Shown here: positions 24,144 through 34,483 of the stretch, one piece after another | Layout of the letters: each line of letters opens with the position of its first letter | Position numbering within the stretch: the stretch's first letter is position 1 | Source of the DNA: Budorcas taxicolor | Taxonomy: Eukaryota > Chordata > Mammalia > Artiodactyla > Bovidae | DNA length: 64,000 bases | Assembly: GCF_023091745.1 (NCBI RefSeq) | Contig: NC_068933.1 | Span: 20,464,001-20,528,000, forward strand | Direction of reading: 5' to 3' | The notes under the pieces: generated by a model | What the model was told of the DNA's origin: nothing | Seen by the model: the letters and a program-made list of their open reading frames with translations, nothing else | Database searches by the model: none | Program-made: the position numbers and the translations under genes

Positions 24144-24144
24144 G
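24070..24144. repeat. compound (TG)n(TA)n microsatellite
   Basis: TATG-rich sequence leads into (TG)7 at 24113-24126 and (TA)8 at 24127-24142, next to the SINE head. It is likely length-variable. Confidence 0.9.
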
Positions 24145-24499
24145 TATTAGGGAATATTGGTTTCAATAGCTTCATCTTTACTCTGATAATCCTGATATCA
24201 AATAATGTATAATCCCTTGCTAGCTTCACCTTACAATCTGGGCAATAATTTTGCTCTGTTCAAAGGACCAATTTTGTTCTTTTTCTCCCCAGTAGAACTT
24301 CTTGAACAGTGTCTAAAATTCCATGGTGGTTGTTAGAGATGTCTCATTGTCTTCAGACTGAGATCAAGAAGGGATGGTATAAGAATAGTGCTATAAAAAC
24401 ACCTTTTGAGAAATGCTGCACTAGAGAATATTATATTACATAGTATTTGTATTGGAGGCTTCATCTCTTTTTTATTTTTTGAATAATAATAATCTCTTT
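24145..24499. other. unique DNA
   Basis: About 355 bp between a microsatellite and an L1 fragment; nothing is recognised. Confidence 0.5.
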
Positions 24500-24720
24500 A
24501 GTTACAAATATCATGATTGTGTACATAGAAAATCCTATGCAATCTATAAAAAGGCAAAAAGGAATAATAAATGAATTATCAAGTTTGAAGGATATCAAAT
24601 CAATATAGAAAATCAACTAATTTCCATATACCAGCAAGGAATAATTGAACACATTAGTAGTATCAAAAATGGAAAATACTTAGGTGATAGACAAAAGATG
24701 CAATCTTGTACACCAATTTG
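24500..24720 (+). mobile_element. old L1 ORF2 fragment (sense)
   Basis: 'tgtgtacatagaaaatcc', 'aaatcaatatagaaaatcaa' and 'catataccagcaaggaataa' follow the order of an L1 ORF2 region near the end of the reverse-transcriptase domain. It is decayed, and BovB interrupts it or abuts it at 24721. Confidence 0.65.
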
Positions 24721-25120
24721 TTGTTGCTGTTGTTCAGTCACTCAGTCATGTCTGAGTCTTTGTGACCCCATGGACTCCAGCATGCCGGGCTTCTCTGTCC
24801 TTCAGCATCTCCCGGAGCTTGCTCGAACTCATGTCCATTGAGTCAATAAGGCCATCCAAACATCTCATCCTCTGTCATCCCCTTCTCCTTCTGCCTTCAA
24901 TCTTTCCCAGCATCAGGGTCTTTTCTAATGACTTGGCTCTTCATATCAGGTGGCCAAAGTATTGGAACTTCAGCTTCAGTATCAGTCCTTCTAATGTATA
25001 TTCCAGATTGATTTCCTTTAGGATGGACTGGTTTGATCTCCTTGCAGTCCAAGGGATTTTCAAGAGTCTTCTCCAACACCACAGTTCAAAAGCATCAATT
25101 CTTTGGCATTCAGCCTTCTT
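24721..25120 (-). mobile_element. BovB LINE 3' end, CAA-type tail (antisense)
   Basis: A 400-bp antisense BovB with a 'ttgttgctgttgttcag' tail and not (TTCAG)n. An imperfect 12-bp duplication (tacaccaatttg at 24709-24720, tacactgatttg at 25121-25132; 10 of 12 match) flanks it. The 180-codon + strand ORF over this region is antisense to BovB and is not a gene. Confidence 0.9.
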
Positions 25121-25184
25121 TACACTGATTTGTAGGTCACACAAATTTGCGGAGAGAAAATTTAAAGGACAGAACATGAATGCA

Positions 25185-25925
25185 TCTGTGTCTCTTTTGC
25201 TATCTCACATACAGGGTTATTGTTACCATCTTTCTAAATTCCATATATATGCATTAGTATACTGTATTGGTGTTTTTCTTTCTGGCTTACTTCACTCTGT
25301 ATAATTGGCTCCAGTTTCATCCACCTCATTAGAGCTGATTCAAATGTATTCTTTTTAACAGCTGAGTAATACTCCATTGTGTATATGTACCACAGCTTTC
25401 TTATCCATTCGTCTGCTGATGGAGATCTAGGTTGCTTCCATGTCCTGGCTATTATAAACAGCACTGGGATGAACATTGGGGTACACGTGTCTCTTTCAAT
25501 TCTGGTTTCCTCAGTGTGTATGCCCAGCAGTGGGATTGCTGGATCATAAGGCAGTTCTCTTTCCAGTTTTTAAAGGAATCTCCACACTGTTCTCCATAGT
25601 GGCTGTACTAGTTTGCATTCCCACCAACAGTGTAGGAGGGTTCCCTTTTCTCCACACCCTCTCCAGCATTTATTGCTTGTAGACTTTTGGATCGCAGCCA
25701 TTCTGACTGGTGTGAAGTGGTACCTCATTGTGGTTTTGATTTGCATTTCTCTGATAATGAGTGATGTTGATTATCTTTTCATGTGTTTGTTAGCCATCCG
25801 TATGTCTTCTTTGGAGAAATGTCTATTGAGTTCTTTGGCCCATTTTTTGATTGGGTCGTTTATTTTTCCAGAACTGAGCTGCAGAAGTTGCATGTATATT
25901 TTTGAGATTAGTTGTCTCTAATACT
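25185..25925 (-). mobile_element. L1_BT-like LINE, ORF2 C-terminal region (antisense)
   Basis: Antisense L1 of ruminant type: 'gagtaatactccattgtgta', 'gtatgcccagcagtgggatt', 'ccaacagtgtaggagggttc'. It is better preserved than the copies at 7400 and 20776, so it is probably younger. Both ends are truncated; the 3' tail is not evident. Confidence 0.88.
25234..25476 (-). pseudogene. L1 ORF2 C-terminal remnant
   Basis: An 80-codon minus-strand frame contains the conserved L1 ORF2 C-terminal block around SADEWIRKLWYIYTMEYYSA followed by VKKN. This is the zinc-knuckle-side end of the protein, beyond the reverse-transcriptase domain, and it has no catalytic part. It is read from an internal Met. 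Confidence 0.85.
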
Positions 25926-26589
25926 AATATTTCATTTTTATGCTTTTACTGAAATTTTAGAAATTGAATGATATGGAAAAAGAAAGAGGTCCATTGCAAT
26001 AACTCAAATGATATGAAATCTGAGGCCCATTCCTTTTTATAAAATTATCCTGATTAGTTATGCCCATTTAATAACATTGAATCTCTAGTAAACTGAAATT
26101 AACAACCCTTTCTTTTAGCTCTTTGAGCAATATTGAAAGCAACTCAGCAGCATGATCATGAGCCTTAAAACACTCTTTATCATTAACATGATAATTATAT
26201 TTCTAAAGAGCTTTTCAAAATATAGAAAGAAAAAACCTTTATGCCAATACATTTATTCCAGAGTGTTTACATAAATGGCCAGCAATAGATAAACAGCAGT
26301 ATAAAATCAGGCTTATTTGTAATATGGGAAATTATACAGCCAATAAAATGTTTACAAAACACTTTAAATAAAACATTATAGCACAGAATATGCTGGTGTT
26401 ATTGATATAATGATAGGTGAAAAGTCATGATAGAAATTTTTATATACACTATTTTTTAACTGTGAAAAATATTCAGAGACAAAAGTTTGAAAAAATGCAT
26501 CAAAATGCTAATGTTGATTTCTTATGTTAAGAGAAGTTTCTTCTACTTGTTCTTTGAATTCTTACATACTCACTACTATAATATATATT
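25926..26589. other. unique AT-rich DNA
   Basis: No feature recognised in about 660 bp. Confidence 0.5.
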
Positions 26590-26795
26590 TGCTTCCCTGG
26601 TGGTTCAGACGGTAAAATGTCTGCCTACAATGCGGGAGACCCGGGTTCAATCCCTGGCTTGGGAAGATCTCCTGGAGAAGGAAATGGCAACCCATTCCAG
26701 TATTCTTGCCTGGAAAATCCCATGGACGGAGGAACCTGGTAGGCTGCAGTCTACAGGGTAGCAAAGAGTTGGACATGACTGAGCGACTTCACATT
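26590..26795 (+). mobile_element. Bov-tA SINE
   Basis: The head 'gcttccctggtggttcag' with the B-box-like 'gggttcaatccctgg' (26643-26657) is well preserved. The body ends 'gacatgactgagcgacttc'. No clear duplication was found. Confidence 0.9.
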
Positions 26796-27490
26796 CTTTC
26801 AACATTCATAATCCAGAAACAACTTATAAAAATAATATAGGCCTAATTTTATCTCAGAAGAATTGACAGTTGAGTGAAATTTTAAGAAGTTTTGTCTTCT
26901 AAAGTTTAGATCTCCAAAAAAAGTAAACTAACACTGAATCTAGGGTGTTAGTCAAAAAGAAATCTTTTTGATTCATTGCTGAGTTAATCCTCCTATATAC
27001 CAGTTGATCTGATAAGACTCTGAAAGTCTTTGAGACTTCTATATCAAATGCATCTTTGCAGTTCCTAAATCAACCTGAAATTTGAGGAAAACATGTTGGT
27101 GATTTTTTTAAAGTGCACCAAAATATGTACCACCTTTAGAATGCTTGCTATGGGCATCTGACATTCAAGTAATATATCACTGTGGTTTGTCATCCAGAAA
27201 AGTCATCCTTGAGTGATGGCTTGCAAAACATTTGAGTAGCTTCTCTAATAGTATGCTACTTGAATATATCCTTCATATAACTGATAGCTAGAGGAGGAAT
27301 TGTCTAAAAGAACCTCTGAGAATCTTATGAGAAAAAAATACATGGTTTAATTTTAAATTATAAATAATCTTAAGAGGACAGGATGAGACATTGACATAAA
27401 TGTGTGTATAGCATATATGGGATACTATAATATAATGAATTTCCACCATGAATGCATGACTCTTAAAAGGGAATTTAATGTATGACTCTC
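26796..27490. other. unique AT-rich DNA
   Basis: No gene or repeat recognised in about 700 bp. Confidence 0.5.
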
Positions 27491-27504
27491 AAGAGAGTAG
27501 AAAG

Positions 27505-27823
27505 AAGTGAAAGTGAAAGTCGCTCAGTCATGCCCAACACTTTGGGACTCTGAATGACTATACAGTCCATGGAATTCTCCAGGACAGTATACTGGAGTCA
27601 GTAGCCTTTCCCTTCTCCAGGGTATCATCCCAAGCCAGGGATCAAACCCAGGTCTCCTACATTGCAGGTGGATTCTTTACCAGCTGAGCCACAAGGGAAG
27701 CCCCAAAACACTGGAGTGGGTAGCCTATCCCTTCACCAGGGGATCTTCCTGACCCAAGAATCAAACCAGGGTCTCCTGCATTGCAGGTGGATTCTTTACC
27801 AACTGGGTTATCAGGGAAGCCCT
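27505..27823 (-). mobile_element. double-head Bov-tA SINE (antisense) with TSD
   Basis: An antisense composite Bov-tA: a full unit (27505-27703) and an extra head half (27704-27823). A 14-bp duplication matching at 13 of 14 positions (aagagagtagaaag at 27491-27504, aagagaatagaaag at 27824-27837) encloses the whole composite, which shows it moved as one unit. Confidence 0.92.
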
Positions 27824-27837
27824 AAGAGAATAGAAAG

Positions 27838-28301
27838 TTCCAAATAGTGGAGAAACAATTGTGAACAGAAATGAATTTTGTTGCTATCTGGACTGTTTTA
27901 GTCTGAGTATATCCTGTTAACAGGAAGTTATTCCTCAAAAAAAGACAGTGGATTTTGCATCTTGATCAACACTGTCTCTCATACAGGACAACGGAAATAC
28001 TGCAGTGACTGAGAAAGGGTATCTTCCTCTGGATGGATTAAAGATGGGGGAAATAGCTTTCAAAGTTAATATATATATTTCTAAGGTCACATGTCACAAA
28101 TGGGAAACCAATCTGACTACATAAGTTATTCTGAGAAACAGCAAATCAAGTTGTGCAAGCAGGTTTTAATGAGACCTTATCTATCTATCTATCTATCTAT
28201 AATATATATAAACACACATATGTATACTATTTTTATATAATATGTAAAATATATATAAGTATATGTAAAATATGTAAATTTGTATAGATGGATATATATA
28301 A
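27838..28301. other. unique DNA ending in AT-rich sequence
   Basis: No gene recognised. The right part carries a tetranucleotide repeat and TATA-rich sequence. Confidence 0.5.
28178..28200. repeat. (TATC)n microsatellite
   Basis: Nearly six uninterrupted TATC units are followed by AT-rich repeats to about 28290. Confidence 0.93.
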
Positions 28302-28515
28302 ATGCTTCCTAGGTGACTCAGTGGTAAAAAGTCTGCCCACCAATGCAAGGGAGGTGGGTTCAATTCCTGGATTGGGAAGATACTCTGGAGTAGGAAATGG
28401 AAACCCACTCAAGTATTCTTACCTGCAAAATCCCATGAACAGAGAAGCCTGATGGGCTGTAGCCCATAGGGTCACAAAAAGTCAGATGTGATTGAGCAAC
28501 TGAGCTCATACACAC
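28302..28515 (+). mobile_element. Bov-tA SINE
   Basis: Head 'gcttcctaggtgactcagtg', B-box-like 'gggttcaattcctgg' (28356-28370), body to 'gattgagcaactgag', then a short CA-rich tail. It is more diverged than the young copies. Confidence 0.87.
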
Positions 28516-28534
28516 ACATCTCTATAAATACACG

Positions 28535-28756
28535 GACTTCCCAAGTAACTCAGTGGTAAAGAATGCACCTGTCACAGAAGACACAAGAAATGCTGCTCTG
28601 ATCTCTGAGTCAGGAAGATCCCCTGGAGAAGGAAATGGCAACCTACTCTAGTATTCTTGCCTGGAAAACTCCATGGACAAAGGAGCCTGGTGAGCTACAG
28701 TCCATGGGGTCACAAGAGGGTAGGACATGACTTAGTAGCTAAACAACAACAGCAAA
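28535..28756 (+). mobile_element. Bov-tA SINE with 12-bp TSD
   Basis: A complete sense SINE beginning 'gacttcccaagtaactcag' and ending in a CAA-type tail ('aaacaacaacagc'). An exact 12-bp duplication, tataaatacacg, lies at 28523-28534 and 28757-28768. It follows the previous SINE in the same orientation with only a short gap. Confidence 0.93.
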
Positions 28757-28924
28757 TATAAATACACGTAGTCATATATAAAATGTATTTAAATATAAAT
28801 TATATAAAATATTTATAGACACATGTGTAATATACATACAAATTTATGTTGCCCTTCCAATCTCGTGTCCTAAAAAGTGATCAACTAGCAGAATTCAGCA
28901 GTTCATGTAACTACTAATAGCTGA

Positions 28925-29612
28925 GAGTTCTTAATATATTCAAAGTATTAGCCTTTTGCTGGATGTATGGTTTGCAAATATTTTCTTCTAGTCTGTAACT
29001 GGTCTTTTTATTCTCTTGACAGAGTCTTTCACAGAGTAAAAGTTCTTAATTTTTATGAAGTCCAATTTATCAATTTTCCCTCAAAAGAGTCATGCTTTTG
29101 GCATCAAATCTAAAAATTCTTTCACTAGGCCCAAAGACTTTTTGCTATATTTTGTCCTAAATATTTCATAGCTTTATACTTTTCATTTAAATCCATAATC
29201 TAATCTGAGTTAATTTTTGTATATAATGTGTGATTTAGGTGAGTTCTTTGTTTCTGCCTAAGGATGTCCAATTGCTCTAAGCAGCATTTGTTACACAGTT
29301 TATTTTCCTTCATCAGATTGCTGTTGCACTTTTGTCCAAAATCAGTTGGGCATATCCGTGTAAATCTAGCTCAAGGTTTTCAGCTCTGTTCTATCTGTTA
29401 TATCTATGTCTAGCTTACCCTCTGCCAGTACCACACTGTCTTGACATCTGTGGTTATGCACCAGGCCTTCATACTGGATAGAGTGATTCCTCTCACTTTT
29501 TTTCTTCTCAAAATCATTGTAGCTACTCTGTGGCTTGTTTCTTTCCATATGAATTTTAGAAGTACCTTGTCTATGTGTACAAAACTCTTGGTGAGATTTT
29601 GATCATGTTCAT
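28925..29612 (-). mobile_element. old L1 ORF2 fragment (antisense)
   Basis: 'tatggtttgcaaatattttc', 'gtccaatttatcaattttcc', 'tccattgctctaagcagc'-like and 'cttttgtccaaaatcagttg' follow antisense L1 ORF2 order. It is heavily decayed, and no frame longer than 60 codons remains. Confidence 0.8.
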
Positions 29613-30080
29613 TTTTTTCAACTTACTTGGAAAAATAAACTCAGAATTTTTTCAAAATGAGCAAAAGTAATGCAGATGTTTTAAATGGAAATTTGTTACC
29701 GCTCTGTGTAATCAACATGCAGGATATTAGAATTGCTTTTGTAGATTGAGTATTCCTCGCCTTAATCTCTCAAAGTAACAGACACTGTTATAACAGACAC
29801 TGACAAACTTTGGCTCATGCAGTCTCTGTAATAAGACTTGTAAGCTAAGAATGGTTTTTCATTTTGTAGGGGTTGTGAAAAGCAAACACAGAGGAGTGTG
29901 ACAAAAATCACATGTTAGCTACAAAACCTAAAATATATCTTTCTCTTTCTCTTTACGGAAATGACTTCTAATGTATAGTGTCACACATTTACATGATGAA
30001 GAATAAAAGGAAATAAATTGTTACAATCTAAAAAGTGTAAAACTCCCGAATAACTAGTAACTAAATTTACGAATATATAA
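29613..30080. other. unique DNA
   Basis: Nothing recognised in about 470 bp. Confidence 0.5.
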
Positions 30081-30125
30081 GGGACTTCCCAGGTGGCACT
30101 AGTGGTAAAGATTTCTCCTGCCAAC
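30081..30125 (+). mobile_element. SINE head fragment
   Basis: Only the first 45 bp of a Bov-tA or CHR-type head is present ('gggacttcccaggtggcact', 'agtggtaaagatt'). The 3' body is missing, so it was deleted after insertion. Confidence 0.75.
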
Positions 30126-30394
30126 CATTATATAAACTTCTCATCAACCAAGTTAAGGTCACCAAGTAAATCAATCTCTAACCTACTGAATATATTCCTT
30201 TAAGATTTTGTTAAGAAACAGTTTACATTTCTAATATAATGTAGTTTTGTAAGCTGAAAACCAATGCTCTTCAAGTACAAGGGATTAATTTTATTCACAT
30301 ATTAAAACAAGATGATTTTATGGAGACAGAATTGAGTTTACAAAAATGAATTCCTGAGCCAAGTGCTTTGAATATGAAAATCAGCTTTGTCACT

Positions 30395-30585
30395 AAAAAG
30401 AATCTGACTGCCGATGCAAGAGATATGAGGTGCCTGGGTCAGGAAGATCCCCTGGAGAAGGAAATGACTGCCCCACTTCAGCATTCTTGCTGGGAGAATC
30501 CCATGGATAGAGGAGCCTGGTGGGCTAAAGCCCGTGGAGTCACAAACACGTGGACACAACTGAGTGTCTGAACACAACCTGACCT
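30395..30585 (+). mobile_element. Bov-tA SINE, head incomplete
   Basis: The element starts in the head at 'aaagaatctgactgccgatg', lacks part of the B-box region, and keeps the body 'ggaagatcccctggagaagg' through 'gacacaactgagtgtctg'. Confidence 0.85.
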
Positions 30586-30594
30586 GAACTTAGG

Positions 30595-30730
30595 TTATCA
30601 AGTAGCTTAACCTTCCTGAGGATGAGTTTTCCCATCTGTAAAAATGAGGATAAAACCAATACTTACATCACAGGGATATAGTGATAATTAAGTGTGTTAA
30701 TACATGTGAAAAGTATTACAATGGTTTAAA
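30595..30730 (+). repeat. MIR SINE remnant
   Basis: 'gtagcttaaccttcctgagg', 'tttcccatctgtaaaaatga' and 'gataattaagtgtgttaata' match the MIR core and 3' part in order. Its right end lies within the tandem duplication. Confidence 0.7.
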
Positions 30731-30848
30731 GAAAACTCAATGTAAGATGTTTCCTAGTAAGGGATATAGTGATAATTAAGTGTGTTAATACATGTGAAAA
30801 GTATTACAATGGTTTAAACAAAACTCAATGTAAGATGTTTGCTAGTAA
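30673..30848. repeat. 88-bp direct tandem duplication
   Basis: The unit at 30673-30760 is repeated head to tail at 30761-30848. I count two mismatches: G against C in 'taaagaaaac'/'taaacaaaac', and C against G in 'tttcctag'/'tttgctag'. The unit includes the MIR 3' part and the flanking unique sequence. Confidence 0.95.
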
Positions 30849-31501
30849 TATTAATATTAGTTATATACCATAGTATTCATTGTCAACACAGTCCAAAAAT
30901 TAGCAACTTATTCTTGTCACCAAAATCTTACAGAGCTGATTTTTTTCATGGTAGTTAATACTTGTAATATTTAAGTCAAAGAGTGTGAAATCATTATTCA
31001 TTCTCCAGATATGTGTTAATAAGCTAACACAGTGCTAAGCACTGTGAGGGAAGCTTATAGTAACATAACAGAAATCCTACTCACTTGAGGACTCTATGAA
31101 AGGTAGCCTTAAAAGCAGGACAGTGTGGATCTGCATATATTACTCAATAGAAATACAAGTAAATAATTTTCTGTAAAACCTAAAAGCTAACATGTTTATA
31201 AGTGACAATATACTTAAGTAAATATAACAACATGATGGATTTTTATTACCTATAAAGCAGAAATTGTGAAGATACAAGCAGAAAACTAAAAATATACTGC
31301 TTTACTAATAAACAAACTGTAAAAAGTTAGGCTTCTTTTTGCAACATGAAACATTTCCCTAATCTCAGTGCTACAGAGATAAATCATGAACCACTCTGAC
31401 ACAAAGTTATTGTATACAATTTTTATGTAATAATAATAGTGAAGTGGACATGCAAAACCATGCCTTATTTGCCAAGTTATCTAAGTTGCATCTATATGGA
31501 T
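30849..31501. other. unique AT-rich DNA
   Basis: No gene or clear repeat recognised in about 650 bp. Confidence 0.5.
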
Positions 31502-31514
31502 AAAGACTTTTATG

Positions 31515-31711
31515 TCCTGGCTATGTAAATGGCACTTCAGTGAACACTGCAATACATGTGTCTTTTTGTGTTATGGTTTTCTCAGGGCATGTGACCAGTA
31601 GTGGGATTGCTGGGTCATAGGGTAGCTCTATTTTTAGTTTTTAAAGGAACCTTCATACCGTTCTCCATAATGACCCTATCGATTTACATTCCCACCAGTA
31701 GTGCAAGAGGT
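31515..31711 (-). mobile_element. L1 LINE ORF2 end, inverted 5' part
   Basis: Antisense L1 ORF2 C-terminal sequence ('tgggattgctgggtcatagg', 'tacattcccaccagtagtgc') is joined directly to a sense L1 3' end. Together they form one insertion with a 5' inversion. Confidence 0.85.
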
Positions 31712-31912
31712 AAAATATATAGCTAGTGGGAACTTGCTGGGTAGCACCGGGAGCTCAACTCAGTACTCTGTGATGACCGAGATGGGTAGAATGGGGCTGG
31801 GGTGGGATGGAGGCTCAAGAGGGAGAAGATAGATGTATATATACAGCTGACTCACTTTGTTGTAAGGTAGAAATTATTACAACATTGTAAAGCAATTATA
31901 CTCTTATTGAAA
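31712..31912 (+). mobile_element. L1 LINE 3' end (sense part of the same insertion)
   Basis: The L1 3' region ('gctgactcactttgttgtaa', 'acattgtaaagcaattatac') ends in a short A-rich tail. Imperfect 13-bp repeats (aaagacttttatg at 31502-31514, aaagatctttatg at 31913-31925; 11 of 13) flank the antisense and sense parts together. Confidence 0.85.
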
Positions 31913-32155
31913 AAAGATCTTTATGAGTATTAGAGGCAAAGTTGCACCGAACTGAGAAATCAGAATAGGAGGGCAAACTCATTTTTTTCAGTAAAAGTTG
32001 GACTCTCAAGGCTAAAGTGTAATTGAACATAGGAAAAATCGGTTTTTTTTTTTTTCCTGTATTGATACATTTGTTAGAGTTGGTTGCCCCTCAAACTCAG
32101 ATTTGATAACTATTTTAAGCCTAAGATCATTATTTTTAAAAAGATGAAGTGCCAG

Positions 32156-32455
32156 AACTTCCCTGGTGGCTCAGTGGTAAAGAATCCACCTACCAGTACA
32201 GGAGACAAAGGTTTAATCGCTGACTTGGGAAGATCCCACATGCGGTGGAGCAGAAGCCCGGGCACCACAACTGCTGAGCCTGTGCTCTCGAGCCTGGGAG
32301 CTGCAACTGCTGAGGCTCACGCACCTTAGGGCCTTTGCTCCCAAGCAAGAGAGGGCATCGCAATGAGAAGCCCTAGTAATACAATTAGACAGTATCCTCT
32401 ACTCACCGGAACTAGAGACAAGGCCTCACAGCAACGAGGGTAAAGTGCTGTGTCC
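32156..32455 (+). mobile_element. CHR-type SINE
   Basis: It has a tRNA-like head ('acttccctggtggctcagtg', 'gtttaatcgctgacttgg') but a different body from Bov-tA: 'gatcccacatgcggtggagc', 'caccacaactgctgagcc', then repeated 'gcaactgctgag' and 'gcaacgag' blocks. That is the cetartiodactyl CHR family, older than the ruminant Bov SINEs. T13 at 32043-32055 lies just upstream. Confidence 0.82.
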
Positions 32456-33016
32456 AATTTTCCTTCTTAAAACCAGTGTTATGTCTGTTATCCTGTCATG
32501 TGTTACATTCAATGTCTTTATACTAAAGAATTAAAAGTCTTCATGCACCCCCCCAAAAAACTTTTAATTACTAAAATGTAGGAAATATAAACATATTATA
32601 ATAAAAACTTCAAAAGAATTTCCTTTAATTTTCCTCCAAGAGGTTAACCTGTTTGAAACCAATGAATGAAAGGACATGTCACATTGTGATTCTATAATAT
32701 TTTGGGCATTCCAAGTAAGCTAATACATTAGAAATACCTGAAAGAGTTAAAGTTCCTGACATATTATTTCCTATTAATCACATATCCTTTGTCCCTAAAA
32801 CATTTGGCTTATAATTTGTGTGGTCAGAAGACATGAGTGTGCTGATACTAGCATATAATCAGAGGTAAACAAGGTGGAGAGGATGTTTAAATTTTTGTCT
32901 ATTTTAAGCAGTAATACTCCACTGGAGATACACTTTTCTATATGTTTCATAAAGATGATACTTTATTAGGGTATAACAGGAATTCTAACTTCTCCTATAA
33001 TAGGAAATATTGCCTA
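32456..33016. other. unique AT-rich DNA
   Basis: Nothing recognised in about 560 bp before the mariner. Confidence 0.5.
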
Positions 33017-33045
33017 TTAGGTTGGTGCAAACTTAATTGCAGTTT
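33017..33045. repeat. mariner terminal inverted repeat (3' end of element)
   Basis: It begins 'ttaggttggtgcaaacttaa' and continues 'ttgcagttt', close to the Hsmar1/MADE1 terminal repeat. It is much better preserved than the partner at 34484-34512. Confidence 0.88.
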
Positions 33046-33058
33046 CGGACCATGAATT

Positions 33059-34346
33059 TTAAATCATCATAAGTAGGCTCAAACACATCTTCTTAATCAA
33101 AATAGGAACAATTACAATCAACATATTTTTTCCAATGAGAAATAAGTTTGTACATTCCAGCAGAGTGAAAATCCATACTTCAGGATTCAGGGAGCTCTTG
33201 GAAAGCATTTTCTGCATCCTGCTGGTTGTGAAAGTGTTTTCCCTGCAAAAAGTCATAGAGATGCTTGAAGAAGTGGTAGTTGGTTGGTGAGAGGTCAGGT
33301 GAATATGGCAGATGAGGCAAACCTTATAGCCCAATTCATTCAACTTTTGAAGCACTGGTTGTGCCAGCTGTGGTTGGGCATTGTCATGGAGAAGAACTGG
33401 GCCCTGTCTATGGACCAACCCCAGCTGCAGTTTGCAGTGAAGCTCATTGATTTGTTGAGCATGCTTCTCAGATGCAGTGGTTTCACTGGGATTCTGAAAG
33501 CTGTAATGGATCAGACTGGCAGTAGAATCACCAAACAGTGACCATGATGATTTTTGGGTGCAAGTTTCATTTTGGAAAGTACTTTGGAGCTTCTTCTCTG
33601 TCCAGCTACTGAGCTGGTCATCACCAGTTGTCATATAAAATCCACTTTTCATTGCATGAGAGGGAGAGGGTGGGATGATTTGGGAGAATGGCATTCTATC
33701 ATTTATACTATCATGTAAGAATTGAATCGCCAATCTATGTCTGACGCAGGATACAGCATGCTTGGGGCTGGTGCATGGGGATGACCCACAGAGATGTTAT
33801 GGGGAGGGAGGTGGGAGGGGGGTTCATGTTTGGGAACACATGTAAGAATTAAAGATTTTAAAATTAAAAAAATAAATAAATACAGTTCAATTAAAAAAAA
33901 AAAAACAATCCAATGGAGAAATGGTTCATTTCTTTTGCATAGAATAAGAAAAGACGACACTTTAAAAGGGCAATTTTTTTGACTTGTGGTCAGCTCATGA
34001 GGCATCTGCTTATTGAGCTTTTTTACCATTCCAATTTGCTTCAAATGCCAAATGACTGGAGAATGGTCAATGTTGAGTTCTTGGGTAACTTCATGTGTAG
34101 TTTCAAGAGGATCAGCTTCAATGATTTCTCTCAATTTGTCATTGTCAACTTCTGACAGCTAGCCAGTATGCTCCTCATTTTCAAGGCTCTCATCTCCTTT
34201 GCAAAATTTCTTGAACCACCACTGCAGTGTATATTTGTTAGCTATTTCTGGGCCAAATTGTTGATGTTGCGAGTTGTTTCCACTGCTTTGTGACCCATTT
34301 TGAACTTGAATAAGAAAACTGCTTGAATTTGCTTTTTATCTAGCAT
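33059..34346 (-). pseudogene. mariner transposase pseudogene (DD34D family)
   Basis: On the minus strand a Met at 34346-34344 starts an N-terminal region of MLDKKQIQAVFLFKFKMGHK type. 33703-34134 gives REIIEADPLETTHEVTQELN and HLKQIGMVKKLNKQMPHEL, the DNA-binding half. An L1 piece then breaks the catalytic domain. Beyond it, the minus strand reads CNEKW at about 33630-33655, LLHDNAQPQ at about 33366-33400 and PTNYHFF at about 33268-33290. In active mariners these three sites carry Asp; here the first and third are Asn. Frameshifts lie around 33280-33350, and a stop follows the first 34 or so codons. It is dead. Confidence 0.9.
33657..33905 (+). mobile_element. L1_BT-like LINE 3' end inserted in mariner
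   Basis: Ruminant L1 3' sequence ('gatgatttgggagaatggc', 'gcatgcttggggctggtgca') ends in an A-rich tail at about 33860-33905. It splits the transposase between the IV and CNEKW codons. I see no clean target duplication; about five mariner bases seem to be missing at the site. It is younger than the mariner. Confidence 0.87.
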
Positions 34347-34483
34347 CACTTCCCTAGTCTTAAAAAAAAAAAACAAACAGCAAGTAATAGCATTAGCAAA
34401 AATAACATAAAGAGAGAAGTGTGCATTAAAATGATGTGTAGTATAACTATATTTATTTAAGAATATATTCCAAAATCAAATGG

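Noticed and set aside
24762..25304. 180-codon + strand ORF
   Set aside because: It is the antisense of a BovB 3' end continuing into flanking sequence.
28178..28200. Regular short repeats as a CRISPR-like array
   Set aside because: They are tetranucleotide repeats with no spacers, in a mammalian genome.
33059..33733. 224-codon ORF as a domesticated transposase gene (SETMAR-like)
   Set aside because: It starts in inserted L1 sequence, is frameshifted within the catalytic domain and lacks two catalytic Asp residues. No SET-domain sequence is nearby.
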